Below are positions 7,830 through 15,319 of a stretch of DNA of 64,000 nt, one piece after another. The position numbers and the translations under genes are program-made. The notes beneath the pieces were generated by a model. The model made no database searches and was not told where the DNA came from. It saw only the letters and a program-made list of their open reading frames with translations. The DNA lies in contig JAKVBX010000004.1 of assembly GCA_022446795.1 (NCBI GenBank), positions 169,722 through 233,721 of the forward strand, read 5' to 3'. Source of the stretch: Phycisphaerales bacterium (GTDB taxonomy: Bacteria; Planctomycetota; Phycisphaerae; Phycisphaerales; SM1A02). How positions within the stretch are numbered: the stretch's first letter is position 1; each line of letters starts with the position of its first letter.

Positions 7830-8975
7830 GTGGTCGTCGGTGAATTTTCACAAGATGCAGAGGTACTGGTCGTCGGTGCCGGCCATGCGGGCCGAGCGGC
7901 GGCCCGAGCAGCTGCCGCGTTGGGCAAGCAGGTCATCCTCGTCGACCCGCAGGCCGAGGTCGTGATTCCCGATGTTGAGGTACTGACGGGAAGCGTTCGA
8001 TTCGTTGACAAGCGATCCGTCCAGGTGACCGGCGAGCATGTCTCGCGTGTTCGATTCACTCGCGCCATCATCTGCACCGGCTGTCGCCTCGGGCCGGCCG
8101 ACTTCCGCGGGCTGGACGCCACCCGGGCTCCCTGGGATCGGTGCGACGACAGTGTCCTGGTCACGGGCTCGGGCCCGCTGGCCCTGTCGACCGCCTGCCG
8201 ACATGCCAAGACCGGAGCCGATGTCGTCCTGGCCTGCCCCCGATCCAGCCTGCTGCCCAGCTTCGATCCCGTTCTCGCGGGCGTCGTGGTCGATCACCTG
8301 GCTGGCAGCCAGGTGGATCTTCTTCCGGATGTCGAGTTTGCCGGTGCGACGCCGGAATCCGATTCCGTCCGCGTGGTCCTGGGTGATGGCACCGTCCTGG
8401 GCGAGTTCGACTGGGTCATCCCCGCGGAACCTGACGGTGGTCTGGTCGAGACACTTGAGTTGAACAACACTGCTGTGGAGGTTGATGACCAGGGGTGGAT
8501 CCAGGTTGATGATGTCGGTGCCACGGCCGAGCACCGTATCCGCGCCGCCGGCGGTGTCACCGGTCGTGCGCTGGAGCCGGCAGTAGCCCGGCGACATGGC
8601 CAGGTTGTTGCGGCGGCCACCTGCGACGCCGATGCCAGTTGGGACCCGGTTGCGATCCCGTCATACGTGGACGCTCCTCTCCCCGTGAGTTGGTGTGGCC
8701 TGAATGAGGCCGCCGCCGAGTCCCAGGGTCACGAGACCAGCAGTACCGGAATCGGCGAGGGAACCCAACTCGTCCGTCTCGTGCATGATCGTTCCAGCGG
8801 GCTGCTCCTGGGCGCGGGCGGCTCGGGACCCGCCGCCCGGATCGTCGCGGAAGCCACGGTCATCGCGATTGAAATGGGCGCCACCATCGAGGATCTCGCA
8901 GCCGTGATCTCGGCAGAGACCGACGGACCATCCCTCGCGGATGCCGCCCGTGCGGCCTGGAAACAACCCTCGTGA
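7830..8975 (+). CDS. Dihydrolipoyl-dehydrogenase-like flavoprotein lacking the redox disulfide
   Basis: A 381-residue two-dinucleotide-binding-domain protein. The FAD Rossmann motif is GAGHAG at 16-21, ending VILVD. The NAD-binding motif is VTGSGPLALSTA in the middle. A C-terminal interface-like domain ends in GPAARIVAEATVIAIEMGATIEDL, which mirrors the E3 dimerisation domain (A-x-E-x-I-x-E-x-x-x-A-I-E-x-x-A-T-x-x-D-L). True E3 enzymes are about 460-475 residues. Here the stretch that should contain the GGTCLNxGC redox cysteines is missing (VILVDPQAEVVIPDVEVL), and the C-terminal catalytic HPT motif is replaced by SAETDGPSL. It should bind FAD and perhaps NAD but cannot oxidise dihydrolipoamide in the normal way. 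GTG 7830 has GGGAG upstream. Its stop overlaps the next gene by 4 bp. Confidence 0.7.
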   Translation: MVVGEFSQDAEVLVVGAGHAGRAAARAAAALGKQVILVDPQAEVVIPDVEVLTGSVRFVDKRSVQVTGEHVSRVRFTRAIICTGCRLGPADFRGLDATRAPWDRCDDSVLVTGSGPLALSTACRHAKTGADVVLACPRSSLLPSFDPVLAGVVVDHLAGSQVDLLPDVEFAGATPESDSVRVVLGDGTVLGEFDWVIPAEPDGGLVETLELNNTAVEVDDQGWIQVDDVGATAEHRIRAAGGVTGRALEPAVARRHGQVVAAATCDADASWDPVAIPSYVDAPLPVSWCGLNEAAAESQGHETSSTGIGEGTQLVRLVHDRSSGLLLGAGGSGPAARIVAEATVIAIEMGATIEDLAAVISAETDGPSLADAARAAWKQPS

Positions 8976-9472
8976 AGATCGGGCTCTTTGTCGGCATCGT
9001 CCTCGTGATCCTGGCGGGGTCAACAGCCCTGCTCATCCTGATGATCAACACGCCCAAGTCGACGGTTCTCCCCGTCATCTTCACCATCTACGTAGTTGGC
9101 GAAGTCGTCGCCATCATGTTCCTGGCCTTCCACATGCTGTGGCGACCGATTGCTGGCCAGTACCCACCGCAAGCACACGGTGAAGATGCCATCACCCGAA
9201 AGATGCAGAGCTTCTCGCTGGGCATCGTCAACATGGGCATGAGTATCAACGCTACGGCGGACTCGGCACACCTTCACCTGGAACCGGTGGCCTGGCTTCG
9301 CTTCTTCGGCGCCTCGCGTATGAGCATTCCCTGGACGGACCTGAAGCCTCATGGCCGCGGTGGTCGATCCGCTCGGCTGGGAACAACCGGTCCGGTACTG
9401 CAGGGACCCAAGTGGTGCATGGAACTCGTCCAGGCATCAGAACCGGACGAAGACGATACGCCCCAGGGCTGA
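8972..9472 (+). CDS. Small membrane protein of unknown function
   Basis: A 166-residue protein with two predicted transmembrane helices at the N-terminus (about 3-25, GLFVGIVLVILAGSTALLILM, and 32-56, LPVIFTIYVVGEVVAIMFLAF). The soluble tail of about 100 residues contains a segment of the type SINATADSAHLHLEPVAWLRFFGASRMSIPWTDLK. This resembles small planctomycete proteins in which a surface domain meets the membrane, but I recognise no named family. It starts at GTG 8972, inside the GTGA overlap with the flavoprotein gene, so the two are probably co-translated. It is convergent with paaY, 10 bp apart. Confidence 0.65.
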   Translation: MKIGLFVGIVLVILAGSTALLILMINTPKSTVLPVIFTIYVVGEVVAIMFLAFHMLWRPIAGQYPPQAHGEDAITRKMQSFSLGIVNMGMSINATADSAHLHLEPVAWLRFFGASRMSIPWTDLKPHGRGGRSARLGTTGPVLQGPKWCMELVQASEPDEDDTPQG

Positions 9473-9482
9473 ACCAGGCCGT

Positions 9483-10082
9483 TCAGCGTCCAGCCGACTT
9501 CTTCGTTTCATACAGGACATCCGGTACGCGCGGTCGATCAGGTTCAACCTGTGACAGGGGTTCGCACTCGTGCCCCGTCGCCGCATGGCGCCTGGCCAGG
9601 TGCTGGTAGACCTCGGTCCCCCGGCTTTTCCAGCCGATCTCCTTCTCGGAGAGTTCCCGGATGAGCTTCGCGGGTGATCCCGCGAACAACGTCGCCGGTG
9701 GAATCTCGGTCCCTTCCTTGACGAAGGCCAGGGCACCGACGATGGAATTCTCCCCCACCACCACGTCGTCCATCAGCACCGCGTTGATGCCGATGAGGGC
9801 ATTTCGACCCACGCGGCATCCATGCAGGACTGCCCCATGGCCGACATGTCCATCTTCCTCGATGACCACGTCCTTGCCGGGGAAGCAGTGCACGACGCAG
9901 GTGTCCTGGATATTGCTGCCCGCCTTCATTTCCAGCCGTCCGATGTCACCCCGCAGCACGGCATTGGGACCGACCAGGCAGCCGGCCCCGATGATCACGT
10001 CACCGATCAACACCGCCGTCGGGTGAACGAACGCGGTCTCATCAACGACCGGGCGAACGCCTTCGTACTCGTAGCACGGCAT
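9483..10082 (-). CDS. paaY: PaaY, hexapeptide-repeat thioesterase/carbonic-anhydrase-like protein
   Basis: A 199-residue left-handed beta-helix protein of the gamma-carbonic-anhydrase superfamily. It follows E. coli PaaY closely from [15 protein letters not shown] through [27 protein letters not shown], and [14 protein letters not shown] to the C-terminal [17 protein letters not shown] and EPLSQVEP helices. The metal-ligand histidines are in the VVHCFPG and [11 protein letters not shown] segments. PaaY hydrolyses dead-end CoA thioesters (for example 2-hydroxycyclohepta-1,4,6-triene-1-formyl-CoA) that form in phenylacetate breakdown. It is the second gene of a minus-strand operon: its ATG overlaps the TGA of paaN by one base. 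Confidence 0.9.
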   Translation of the reverse strand: MPCYEYEGVRPVVDETAFVHPTAVLIGDVIIGAGCLVGPNAVLRGDIGRLEMKAGSNIQDTCVVHCFPGKDVVIEEDGHVGHGAVLHGCRVGRNALIGINAVLMDDVVVGENSIVGALAFVKEGTEIPPATLFAGSPAKLIRELSEKEIGWKSRGTEVYQHLARRHAATGHECEPLSQVEPDRPRVPDVLYETKKSAGR

Positions 10083-11770
10083 CAGCCCACCGTCTCCTCG
10101 ACCGCGGCCGGAACCGGAACGCGGCAGGCAACCGTTCGGAAGCGGCCGGCGACGTACGCCGTGTCACAGAGCGTGGCGTTGCCGGAGGGATTGGCCCCCG
10201 AGACATGGAAGTCACTGAAGGCCGCTGACTGGTTGACCCAGATGTGTCCCGTGAGATTGCAGGACGTAGCCACACCGGCGTCGGTCATGGCATCAACGGC
10301 CTGCTCGATCACGGCATCGTCACGGCTGTAGACGACACAGGTCAGTCCACCGTGCTGCCTGGCGCCGTCCGAGGCCAGGGCGATCGACTCCTCCGTGCTC
10401 GCCGTCTTCACGATGTACACGATGGGACCGAACATCTCCCGCTGGAAGACACCCGTGTCACTGCTGTCCACCTGGACGACCAGGGGTGTCGCCGTGCGGG
10501 CGTCCGCGAACCGCTCGTTCTCAATGGCTCCGGAGGGGCGAAGAACCTTCCCGGTGGCCGCCTTCTGCACACGGGTCGCCGTATCCTCGGATTGGATCGC
10601 ACCGCAGACCTCCGCCGCCCGAGCTGGATCCGAAAGGAACCAGTCCAGGGCCTTGATGATCGCGGCGGCCGTGTCATCGAAGGAGACCCGCCCATCAGGC
10701 GTATCGATGCCGTCGGCCGGAATGTAGATGTTCTGCGGCGTGGTGCACATCTGTCCCGAGTACAGGCTGAGCGAAAACGCCATGTTCCCGGTCAGGGCCT
10801 TGAGGTTCTCACAGCCGTCCAGGATCGCCGTGTTGATGCCCGCCTTCTCGGTATAGACCTGGGCGTGCCGAGCGTTCTCCTCGATCCAGTCACCGAATGC
10901 ATTGCCACCCGTGAAGTCGACGATGCCGACCTCGGGCCGCATGACCAGGTCCTGCGCCACCGGCGAGTCCGGTGTATCGCAGGCCATCGTGACGACGTTG
11001 GGATCGAAGCCCGCCTCCGACAGGACCTCGCGGGCAATCGTCGCCGTCAGGGCCAGGGGCAGCACGGCACCGGGGTGTGGCTTGATGATCACCGCGTTCC
11101 CGGTGGCGAGACTCGCGAAGATGCCTGGATAGCTGTTCCAGGTCGGGAACGTCGAGCAGCCGATGGTCACGGCCACCCCGCGGGGAATGAGGCGGAAGGT
11201 CTTGTCCAGCGTGACCGTGTCCGTCTTGGACACCCGCTTGGTCCAGGTGGCGTGGGACGGACAGTGGTTCATCTCGCGCCACGCATAGGCCAGTGCTTCC
11301 AGTCCACGGTCCTGCGCGTGCGGACCACCGGCCTGGAAGGCCATCATGAAACCCTGGCCCGTCGTATGCATGACCGCGAAGCCCATCTCGAAGGACCGAC
11401 GGTTGAGGCGATGCAGGATCTCCAGGCAGACGCCCACGCGACATTCGGGCGTCGCCCGTTTCCAGGAATCCATGGCAGCGGCTGCTGCCGAGACCAGGAC
11501 ATCGAGATCCGCCTGGGGATAGGTCGTGCCGGTCTCGATGCCATACGGAGAACGTTCGCTGCCGACCCAGTCGACCGTGCCAGGCTGGTCGATCTCGAAT
11601 CGGTTGCCCAGGGTCGACTTCCAGGCGGCCAGGCCATCGTCGCGAGCCGTCTCTCCGTAGATCTTTCCGCTGGGAACCTCGGGGTAGGCCGCCCAGAATT
11701 CGCGGCTGTCGATGGCAGTAAGCGCCGCTTCCAGCGTCTGTTGGTGGCGTTGGAACATTTCGTGTGACAC
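10082..11770 (-). CDS. paaN: Phenylacetate degradation protein PaaN (aldehyde dehydrogenase family)
   Basis: A 562-residue stand-alone aldehyde dehydrogenase of the PaaN type, distinct from the bifunctional PaaZ. Key segments are [44 protein letters not shown] (cofactor-binding region), [14 protein letters not shown], the general-base Glu in [12 protein letters not shown], and the catalytic Cys in [16 protein letters not shown]. It should oxidise the semialdehyde released when the oxepin ring is opened. The chosen start is GTG 11770, which has AGAGGTG 8 nt upstream; an internal ATG follows four codons later. It is divergent from the permease gene, and the 142 bp between them contains a long dyad at 11830-11865. 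Confidence 0.9.
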   Translation of the reverse strand: MSHEMFQRHQQTLEAALTAIDSREFWAAYPEVPSGKIYGETARDDGLAAWKSTLGNRFEIDQPGTVDWVGSERSPYGIETGTTYPQADLDVLVSAAAAAMDSWKRATPECRVGVCLEILHRLNRRSFEMGFAVMHTTGQGFMMAFQAGGPHAQDRGLEALAYAWREMNHCPSHATWTKRVSKTDTVTLDKTFRLIPRGVAVTIGCSTFPTWNSYPGIFASLATGNAVIIKPHPGAVLPLALTATIAREVLSEAGFDPNVVTMACDTPDSPVAQDLVMRPEVGIVDFTGGNAFGDWIEENARHAQVYTEKAGINTAILDGCENLKALTGNMAFSLSLYSGQMCTTPQNIYIPADGIDTPDGRVSFDDTAAAIIKALDWFLSDPARAAEVCGAIQSEDTATRVQKAATGKVLRPSGAIENERFADARTATPLVVQVDSSDTGVFQREMFGPIVYIVKTASTEESIALASDGARQHGGLTCVVYSRDDAVIEQAVDAMTDAGVATSCNLTGHIWVNQSAAFSDFHVSGANPSGNATLCDTAYVAGRFRTVACRVPVPAAVEETVG

Positions 11771-11829
11771 CGGTTTGCACCTCTTGAGGGGGCGGAATGA
11801 AGCCGCGTCTCATCGTCGCGATCGGGCGT

Positions 11830-11865
11830 ATTGTAGCGCAGCTTTCATCGAAGCTGGGCTACAAT
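11830..11865. promoter_or_regulatory. Inverted repeat with outward-facing TACAAT boxes between paaN and the permease
   Basis: Two 15-bp arms (11830-11844 and 11851-11865) match with one mismatch around a 6-nt spacer. The outer end of each arm is TACAAT read outwards, so each arm supplies a good -10 hexamer for one of the two divergent genes. This looks like an operator overlapping paired promoters. Confidence 0.55.
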
Positions 11866-11912
11866 GGCATCCGCCACCTGCAGGCGACGGCGGCGCAACG
11901 GATTGCACCCCC

Positions 11913-14003
11913 ATGGCTGGCCCTTCACAAGCCAATTTACGCAAAGACATCTCCCTGCTGGGCGTCTTTACCCTCTCCCTGGGGACGACGATCAGCAGTG
12001 GGTTCTTCCTGCTGCCCGGGATCGCCTTCTCCAAGGTCGGGCCCGCGATCCTGCTGTCGTACCTGCTGGCCGGCATGGTCTTCATCCCCCCGCTGCTGTG
12101 CAAGTCGGAACTGGCGACCGCCATGCCCAAGGCGGGCGGAGCCTACTTCTACCTGGATCGCGCCTTCGGGCCCATGATTGGTGCCGTCGCCGGCCTGAGT
12201 ACCTGGATCTCGTTGACGCTGAAGACGTCGTTCGCCCTGGTGGGATCGGGCTTCTACATCGGTCTCTTCCTTGACGACCCACCCATCCTGCTCATCGCCA
12301 TCGGCTTCGCGATCTTCTTCGGCATCGTCAATACGGTCGGTGTCGGCAAGACCACGAAGATGCAGGCCTTCCTGGTCCTGGCCGTCATCGGCATGCTGGC
12401 CTGGTTCATTGTCCAGGGCGGCGTAAACGTCAACACCAGCCACTTCGATGACTTCCTGGGAGAAAGTGGTTTCACGATCGTCTCGATGACCGGCGTTGTC
12501 CTGGTCTCGTACATGGGACTGACCAAGGTCGCCAGCGTCGCCGAGGAGGTCCGGGACCCGGAACGCAATATCCCGCTCGGCATCATCCTGGCCTTGATCT
12601 GCGCGATCCTGATCTACCTCTGCGGCATCGCCGTGATGATCGGGACCGTACCCGCCGAGGAACTCGCCACTACGTACACGCCGGCCGCGTTGGCTGCGGA
12701 AGCCTTCGCTGGGCGTGGTGGCATGATCGTGATCTCGATTGCCGCACTCGCCTCGTTCCTGTCCGTGGCCAACGCCGGCATCCTCAGCGCCTCGCGATAT
12801 CCCATGGCGATGAGCCGGGATCACATGATCCCAAGCATCTTCCGGCGACTGGGTCGCTTCGGAACCCCGGTACCCGCCATTGCCCTGACGGTCTCATTGA
12901 TCATCGTGCAGATTCTTGTCCTGGATCCCCTGGTGATCGCCAAGTACGCCGGCACGATGAAACTGCTCCTCTTCACGATGCTGAGCATTGCCCTGATCGT
13001 GATGCGAGAGAGCAAACTGGACTCCTATGACCCCGGCTACAAGGTCCCCTTCTACCCCTGGCTGCCCATGATCGGCATCCTCGGCTGCCTGCTGGCCATG
13101 ATCTTCCTCGGGTGGGTCCCGATCGTCTTTGCCGCCAGCCTGGTCGTCGTCGGCATCATCTGGTTCCGGGCCTATGCCGCGCCGCGGGTCCGGCGAGAGG
13201 GTGCGATCTATCACCTGTTCTCCCGGCTTGGTCGGCCCGACTACGACCCGCTGGATATCGAGTTGAGAGGCATCATCAAGGAGAAGGGACTCCGCCCCAC
13301 CGACCCCTTTGACGAGATCATCGCGCGATCCCATGTCCTGGAATGCCAGCCCGACGACTCGTTCAGCAGCATCGCCTCCAAGGCTGCCCGCGTCCTTTCC
13401 GAGGAGACCGGCCATGCCGAGGAGGAATTCCAGAAGATGTTCCTGGAGGGAACACGGGTCGGCGCCACACCGGTCATGGGCGGCGTCGCCCTGCCTCACC
13501 TCCGGATGGACGGACTGAACCGACCACACCTGGTGCTGGTCCGCTGCCGGGAACATCTCGACGTCGAGGTCGGCTACGGAACCGCCGAGTCGATGCACAT
13601 GGCGCATGTCCATGCGCTCTTCTTCATGGCCAGCCCGGACTCCGACCCCACGCAGCATCTCCGCCTCCTGGCCAGCCTGGCGTCCGCGGTCGAGCAAGAT
13701 GGTTTCATGAACCGGTGGTTGGAGGCGGACACACCGGCGGGCCTCAAGGCCGCGCTCCTGCGAAATGACAGGAGCATCACGCTGGCCATCGAGGACCGTG
13801 GCCCCTGCCGAGCCTGGATCGGCAAGCCGCTTTCGCAGATCGAGTTCCCGGAAGAGGTCCTGGTCGCCCAGATCTACCACCAGGGTGAACGACACGTGCC
13901 CACCGGCAAGACGGTTCTGGCCGCTGGCGATCACGTCATCGTGATCGGTGAAGCGGCGGGGATCGCCGCCTTGCGGGAACAGTTGGAACTGGACGCGTCC
14001 TGA
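11913..14003 (+). CDS. APC-family amino acid permease fused to PTS EIIA-2 and RCK-C domains
   Basis: A 696-residue inner-membrane protein. Residues 12-425 are an APC-superfamily permease with about 12 transmembrane helices, including TTISSGFFLLPG in helix 1 and the conserved SVAEEVRDPERNIPLGI loop. Residues about 470-620 form a PTS EIIA (fructose/nitrogen type) domain with the phosphorylatable His kept: GGVALPHLR, H529. Residues about 625-692 form a TrkA-C/RCK-C ligand-binding fold (WIGKPLSQIEFPEEVLVAQI...GDHVIVIG). So an amino-acid carrier is joined to a phosphorelay input and a small-ligand sensor. ATG 11913 starts directly before the first helix; no Shine-Dalgarno sequence is visible. The substrate is unknown; the shared control region with paaN makes an aromatic amino acid plausible. 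Confidence 0.85.
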   Translation: MAGPSQANLRKDISLLGVFTLSLGTTISSGFFLLPGIAFSKVGPAILLSYLLAGMVFIPPLLCKSELATAMPKAGGAYFYLDRAFGPMIGAVAGLSTWISLTLKTSFALVGSGFYIGLFLDDPPILLIAIGFAIFFGIVNTVGVGKTTKMQAFLVLAVIGMLAWFIVQGGVNVNTSHFDDFLGESGFTIVSMTGVVLVSYMGLTKVASVAEEVRDPERNIPLGIILALICAILIYLCGIAVMIGTVPAEELATTYTPAALAAEAFAGRGGMIVISIAALASFLSVANAGILSASRYPMAMSRDHMIPSIFRRLGRFGTPVPAIALTVSLIIVQILVLDPLVIAKYAGTMKLLLFTMLSIALIVMRESKLDSYDPGYKVPFYPWLPMIGILGCLLAMIFLGWVPIVFAASLVVVGIIWFRAYAAPRVRREGAIYHLFSRLGRPDYDPLDIELRGIIKEKGLRPTDPFDEIIARSHVLECQPDDSFSSIASKAARVLSEETGHAEEEFQKMFLEGTRVGATPVMGGVALPHLRMDGLNRPHLVLVRCREHLDVEVGYGTAESMHMAHVHALFFMASPDSDPTQHLRLLASLASAVEQDGFMNRWLEADTPAGLKAALLRNDRSITLAIEDRGPCRAWIGKPLSQIEFPEEVLVAQIYHQGERHVPTGKTVLAAGDHVIVIGEAAGIAALREQLELDAS

Positions 14004-14009
14004 AGACGA

Positions 14010-14195
14010 TCAGCAGTCGAGGCAGCGGACCTCGGCGAAGATGCGGTCTTCCTCCGCCTTTTCCTCGCGTGCGAAGTTGATCAGGCAACGAAGGGCCTTG
14101 CCGTGATCGGGCAGGCCGTGCTTCGAGACGATTGCGTTGAGGTACTCCACCTGGCCCGTTGACAGCTCGATGGAAACGGTCTTCTTGTCATCCAT
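14010..14195 (-). CDS. Small ribbon-helix-helix-like protein
   Basis: A 61-residue protein. It begins with a short beta-strand-like run (KKTVSIELST), then two helices (GQVEYLNAIVSKH and HGKALRCLINFAREEKAEEDRIF), the layout of a CopG/Arc-type ribbon-helix-helix DNA-binding protein, and ends with a CxxC (CLDC). It may be an autoregulator of the divergent gene, but that is inference. The start at 14195 is chosen because a TAGGAT hexamer lies 7 nt upstream; an in-frame ATG at 14204 would overlap that hexamer. The stop is 6 bp from the permease stop. Confidence 0.6.
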   Translation of the reverse strand: MDDKKTVSIELSTGQVEYLNAIVSKHGLPDHGKALRCLINFAREEKAEEDRIFAEVRCLDC

Positions 14196-14202
14196 GGCCG
14201 GC

Positions 14203-14222
14203 ATCCTATCACGCGGTACCAT
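14203..14222. promoter_or_regulatory. Overlapping divergent promoters with TANNAT boxes
   Basis: On the minus strand TAGGAT (14208-14203) sits 7 nt before ATG 14195. On the plus strand TACCAT (14217-14222) sits 6 nt before ATG 14229. Only 33 bp separate the two start codons, so both mRNAs would be leaderless or nearly so. Confidence 0.5.
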
Positions 14223-14228
14223 GCCGGC

Positions 14229-14807
14229 ATGACAACCACTGATACCACCACCACCGCCCGAGACACCGTCAAGGGACTGGCCACCTGGATGCTCCTGGTT
14301 GATGGCATTCTCCTGGTCATGCTCGGCGCCATCGTGATCATCGGGGTCGATCCCGCCACCGTGGACACGACGCTCGTCCGGGTCTTCGGTGGCGTCCTGT
14401 GTGTCGCCGGGGGTCTGCTGGGCGCCCGCCTGTGGGTGATGACCCGGGACCGTGACCTGCATCCGCTGATGTGGCTCATGTCGATCGTCCCGGTCGTCCT
14501 GGGCGTCATCCTCCTGGTGTGGCCAGTGAGATCCCAGGAAGCCCTGACGCTTGTCCTCGCCCTGGCGTTGATCATCCGAGGCGTACTCGAGTCGAGCTTC
14601 GCCCTGGGCCGACGAACCCATCCCGGTTGGCCGTTCCTGCTGGGACACGGCATTGCCGCCCTGGTGATCGGCATCCTGTTCTGGATCGTGCCGACCTTCG
14701 CGGTCGTGCTGCTGATCCTGTTCATGGGCATCGACCTCATCATGCAGGGCGTTCGAAACATCTCGTTGACGCGTGATCTCAAGCAGCAGGTTCGACGTCT
14801 CGGATGA
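14229..14807 (+). CDS. HdeD-like (DUF308) membrane protein
   Basis: A 192-residue integral membrane protein with about six hydrophobic helices in the three-fold repeat typical of the HdeD/DUF308 family: WMLLVDGILLVMLGAIVII, FGGVLCVAGGLLGARLW, WLMSIVPVVLGVILLVWP, LTLVLALALIIRGVLESS, GHGIAALVIGILFWIVP and VVLLILFMGIDLIMQGV. HdeD proteins are linked to acid and membrane stress in enterobacteria; the role here is unknown. The N-terminal dozen residues are Thr-rich. The start is set by the TACCAT-N6-ATG arrangement. A gene for an unknown protein follows after 11 bp. Confidence 0.8.
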   Translation: MTTTDTTTTARDTVKGLATWMLLVDGILLVMLGAIVIIGVDPATVDTTLVRVFGGVLCVAGGLLGARLWVMTRDRDLHPLMWLMSIVPVVLGVILLVWPVRSQEALTLVLALALIIRGVLESSFALGRRTHPGWPFLLGHGIAALVIGILFWIVPTFAVVLLILFMGIDLIMQGVRNISLTRDLKQQVRRLG

Positions 14808-14818
14808 ACTGAATACCC

Positions 14819-15319
14819 ATGCCACCCACGGAGCACACGTTCGAGGAGGCGGTCACGCTCATCACGGAGCGGGCCTATGACGACGCCTCCCCCGTCGAGG
14901 AACTGCTCCCTCGAATCGCGTGGAAGGCGTTCGCCTTCGGCCTGGATGTGCGATTGTCCGACTCGGGAACACGGATCACGCAACCACCCGGGAAGGCGAT
15001 GACCGACCTGGAAACGGCGCTTGACCACTTCCACGAGATCCTCATTGCCGAGGAATGCCAGGAGGCACTCGCCCGGGCTGCGCAAGATCGAAATGTCACC
15101 AAGCTGGCAGCTGCGATTCAACTGCACGTCGCCCGGTACGTCACCGATCGAGCCGTGACCATCATGGATATCGACGCCCACCGACTTGAACATGCCGTGG
15201 GACTGGCGTCATTCTGCCTCTGCAGCAGCCTGCGGCTGGTCGACGTGGATGGCCCGCTTGCCGAGATCTACTGGCACGAGGTCTCGACCGCCCGTGGGGA
15301 TTGCCTTCACTCCGGGTAG
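14819..15319 (+). CDS. Hypothetical cytoplasmic protein
   Basis: A 166-residue, mostly helical, acidic protein with no signal peptide or transmembrane helix. It has a long amphipathic central helix (DLETALDHFHEILIAEECQEALARAAQ) and a Cys-containing C-terminal part (ASFCLCSSLRLVDVDG). I recognise no family. It lies 11 bp after the HdeD-like gene on the same strand and may be co-transcribed with it. Its last 13 bp overlap the 3' end of the convergent TPR gene. Base composition and codon use look like the neighbours, which supports a real gene. Confidence 0.6.
   Translation: MPPTEHTFEEAVTLITERAYDDASPVEELLPRIAWKAFAFGLDVRLSDSGTRITQPPGKAMTDLETALDHFHEILIAEECQEALARAAQDRNVTKLAAAIQLHVARYVTDRAVTIMDIDAHRLEHAVGLASFCLCSSLRLVDVDGPLAEIYWHEVSTARGDCLHSG

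Noticed and set aside
10244..11767. 507-codon open frame antisense to paaN
   Set aside because: It mirrors paaN exactly, has Arg/Gly/His-rich composition typical of antisense frames, and lacks any domain.
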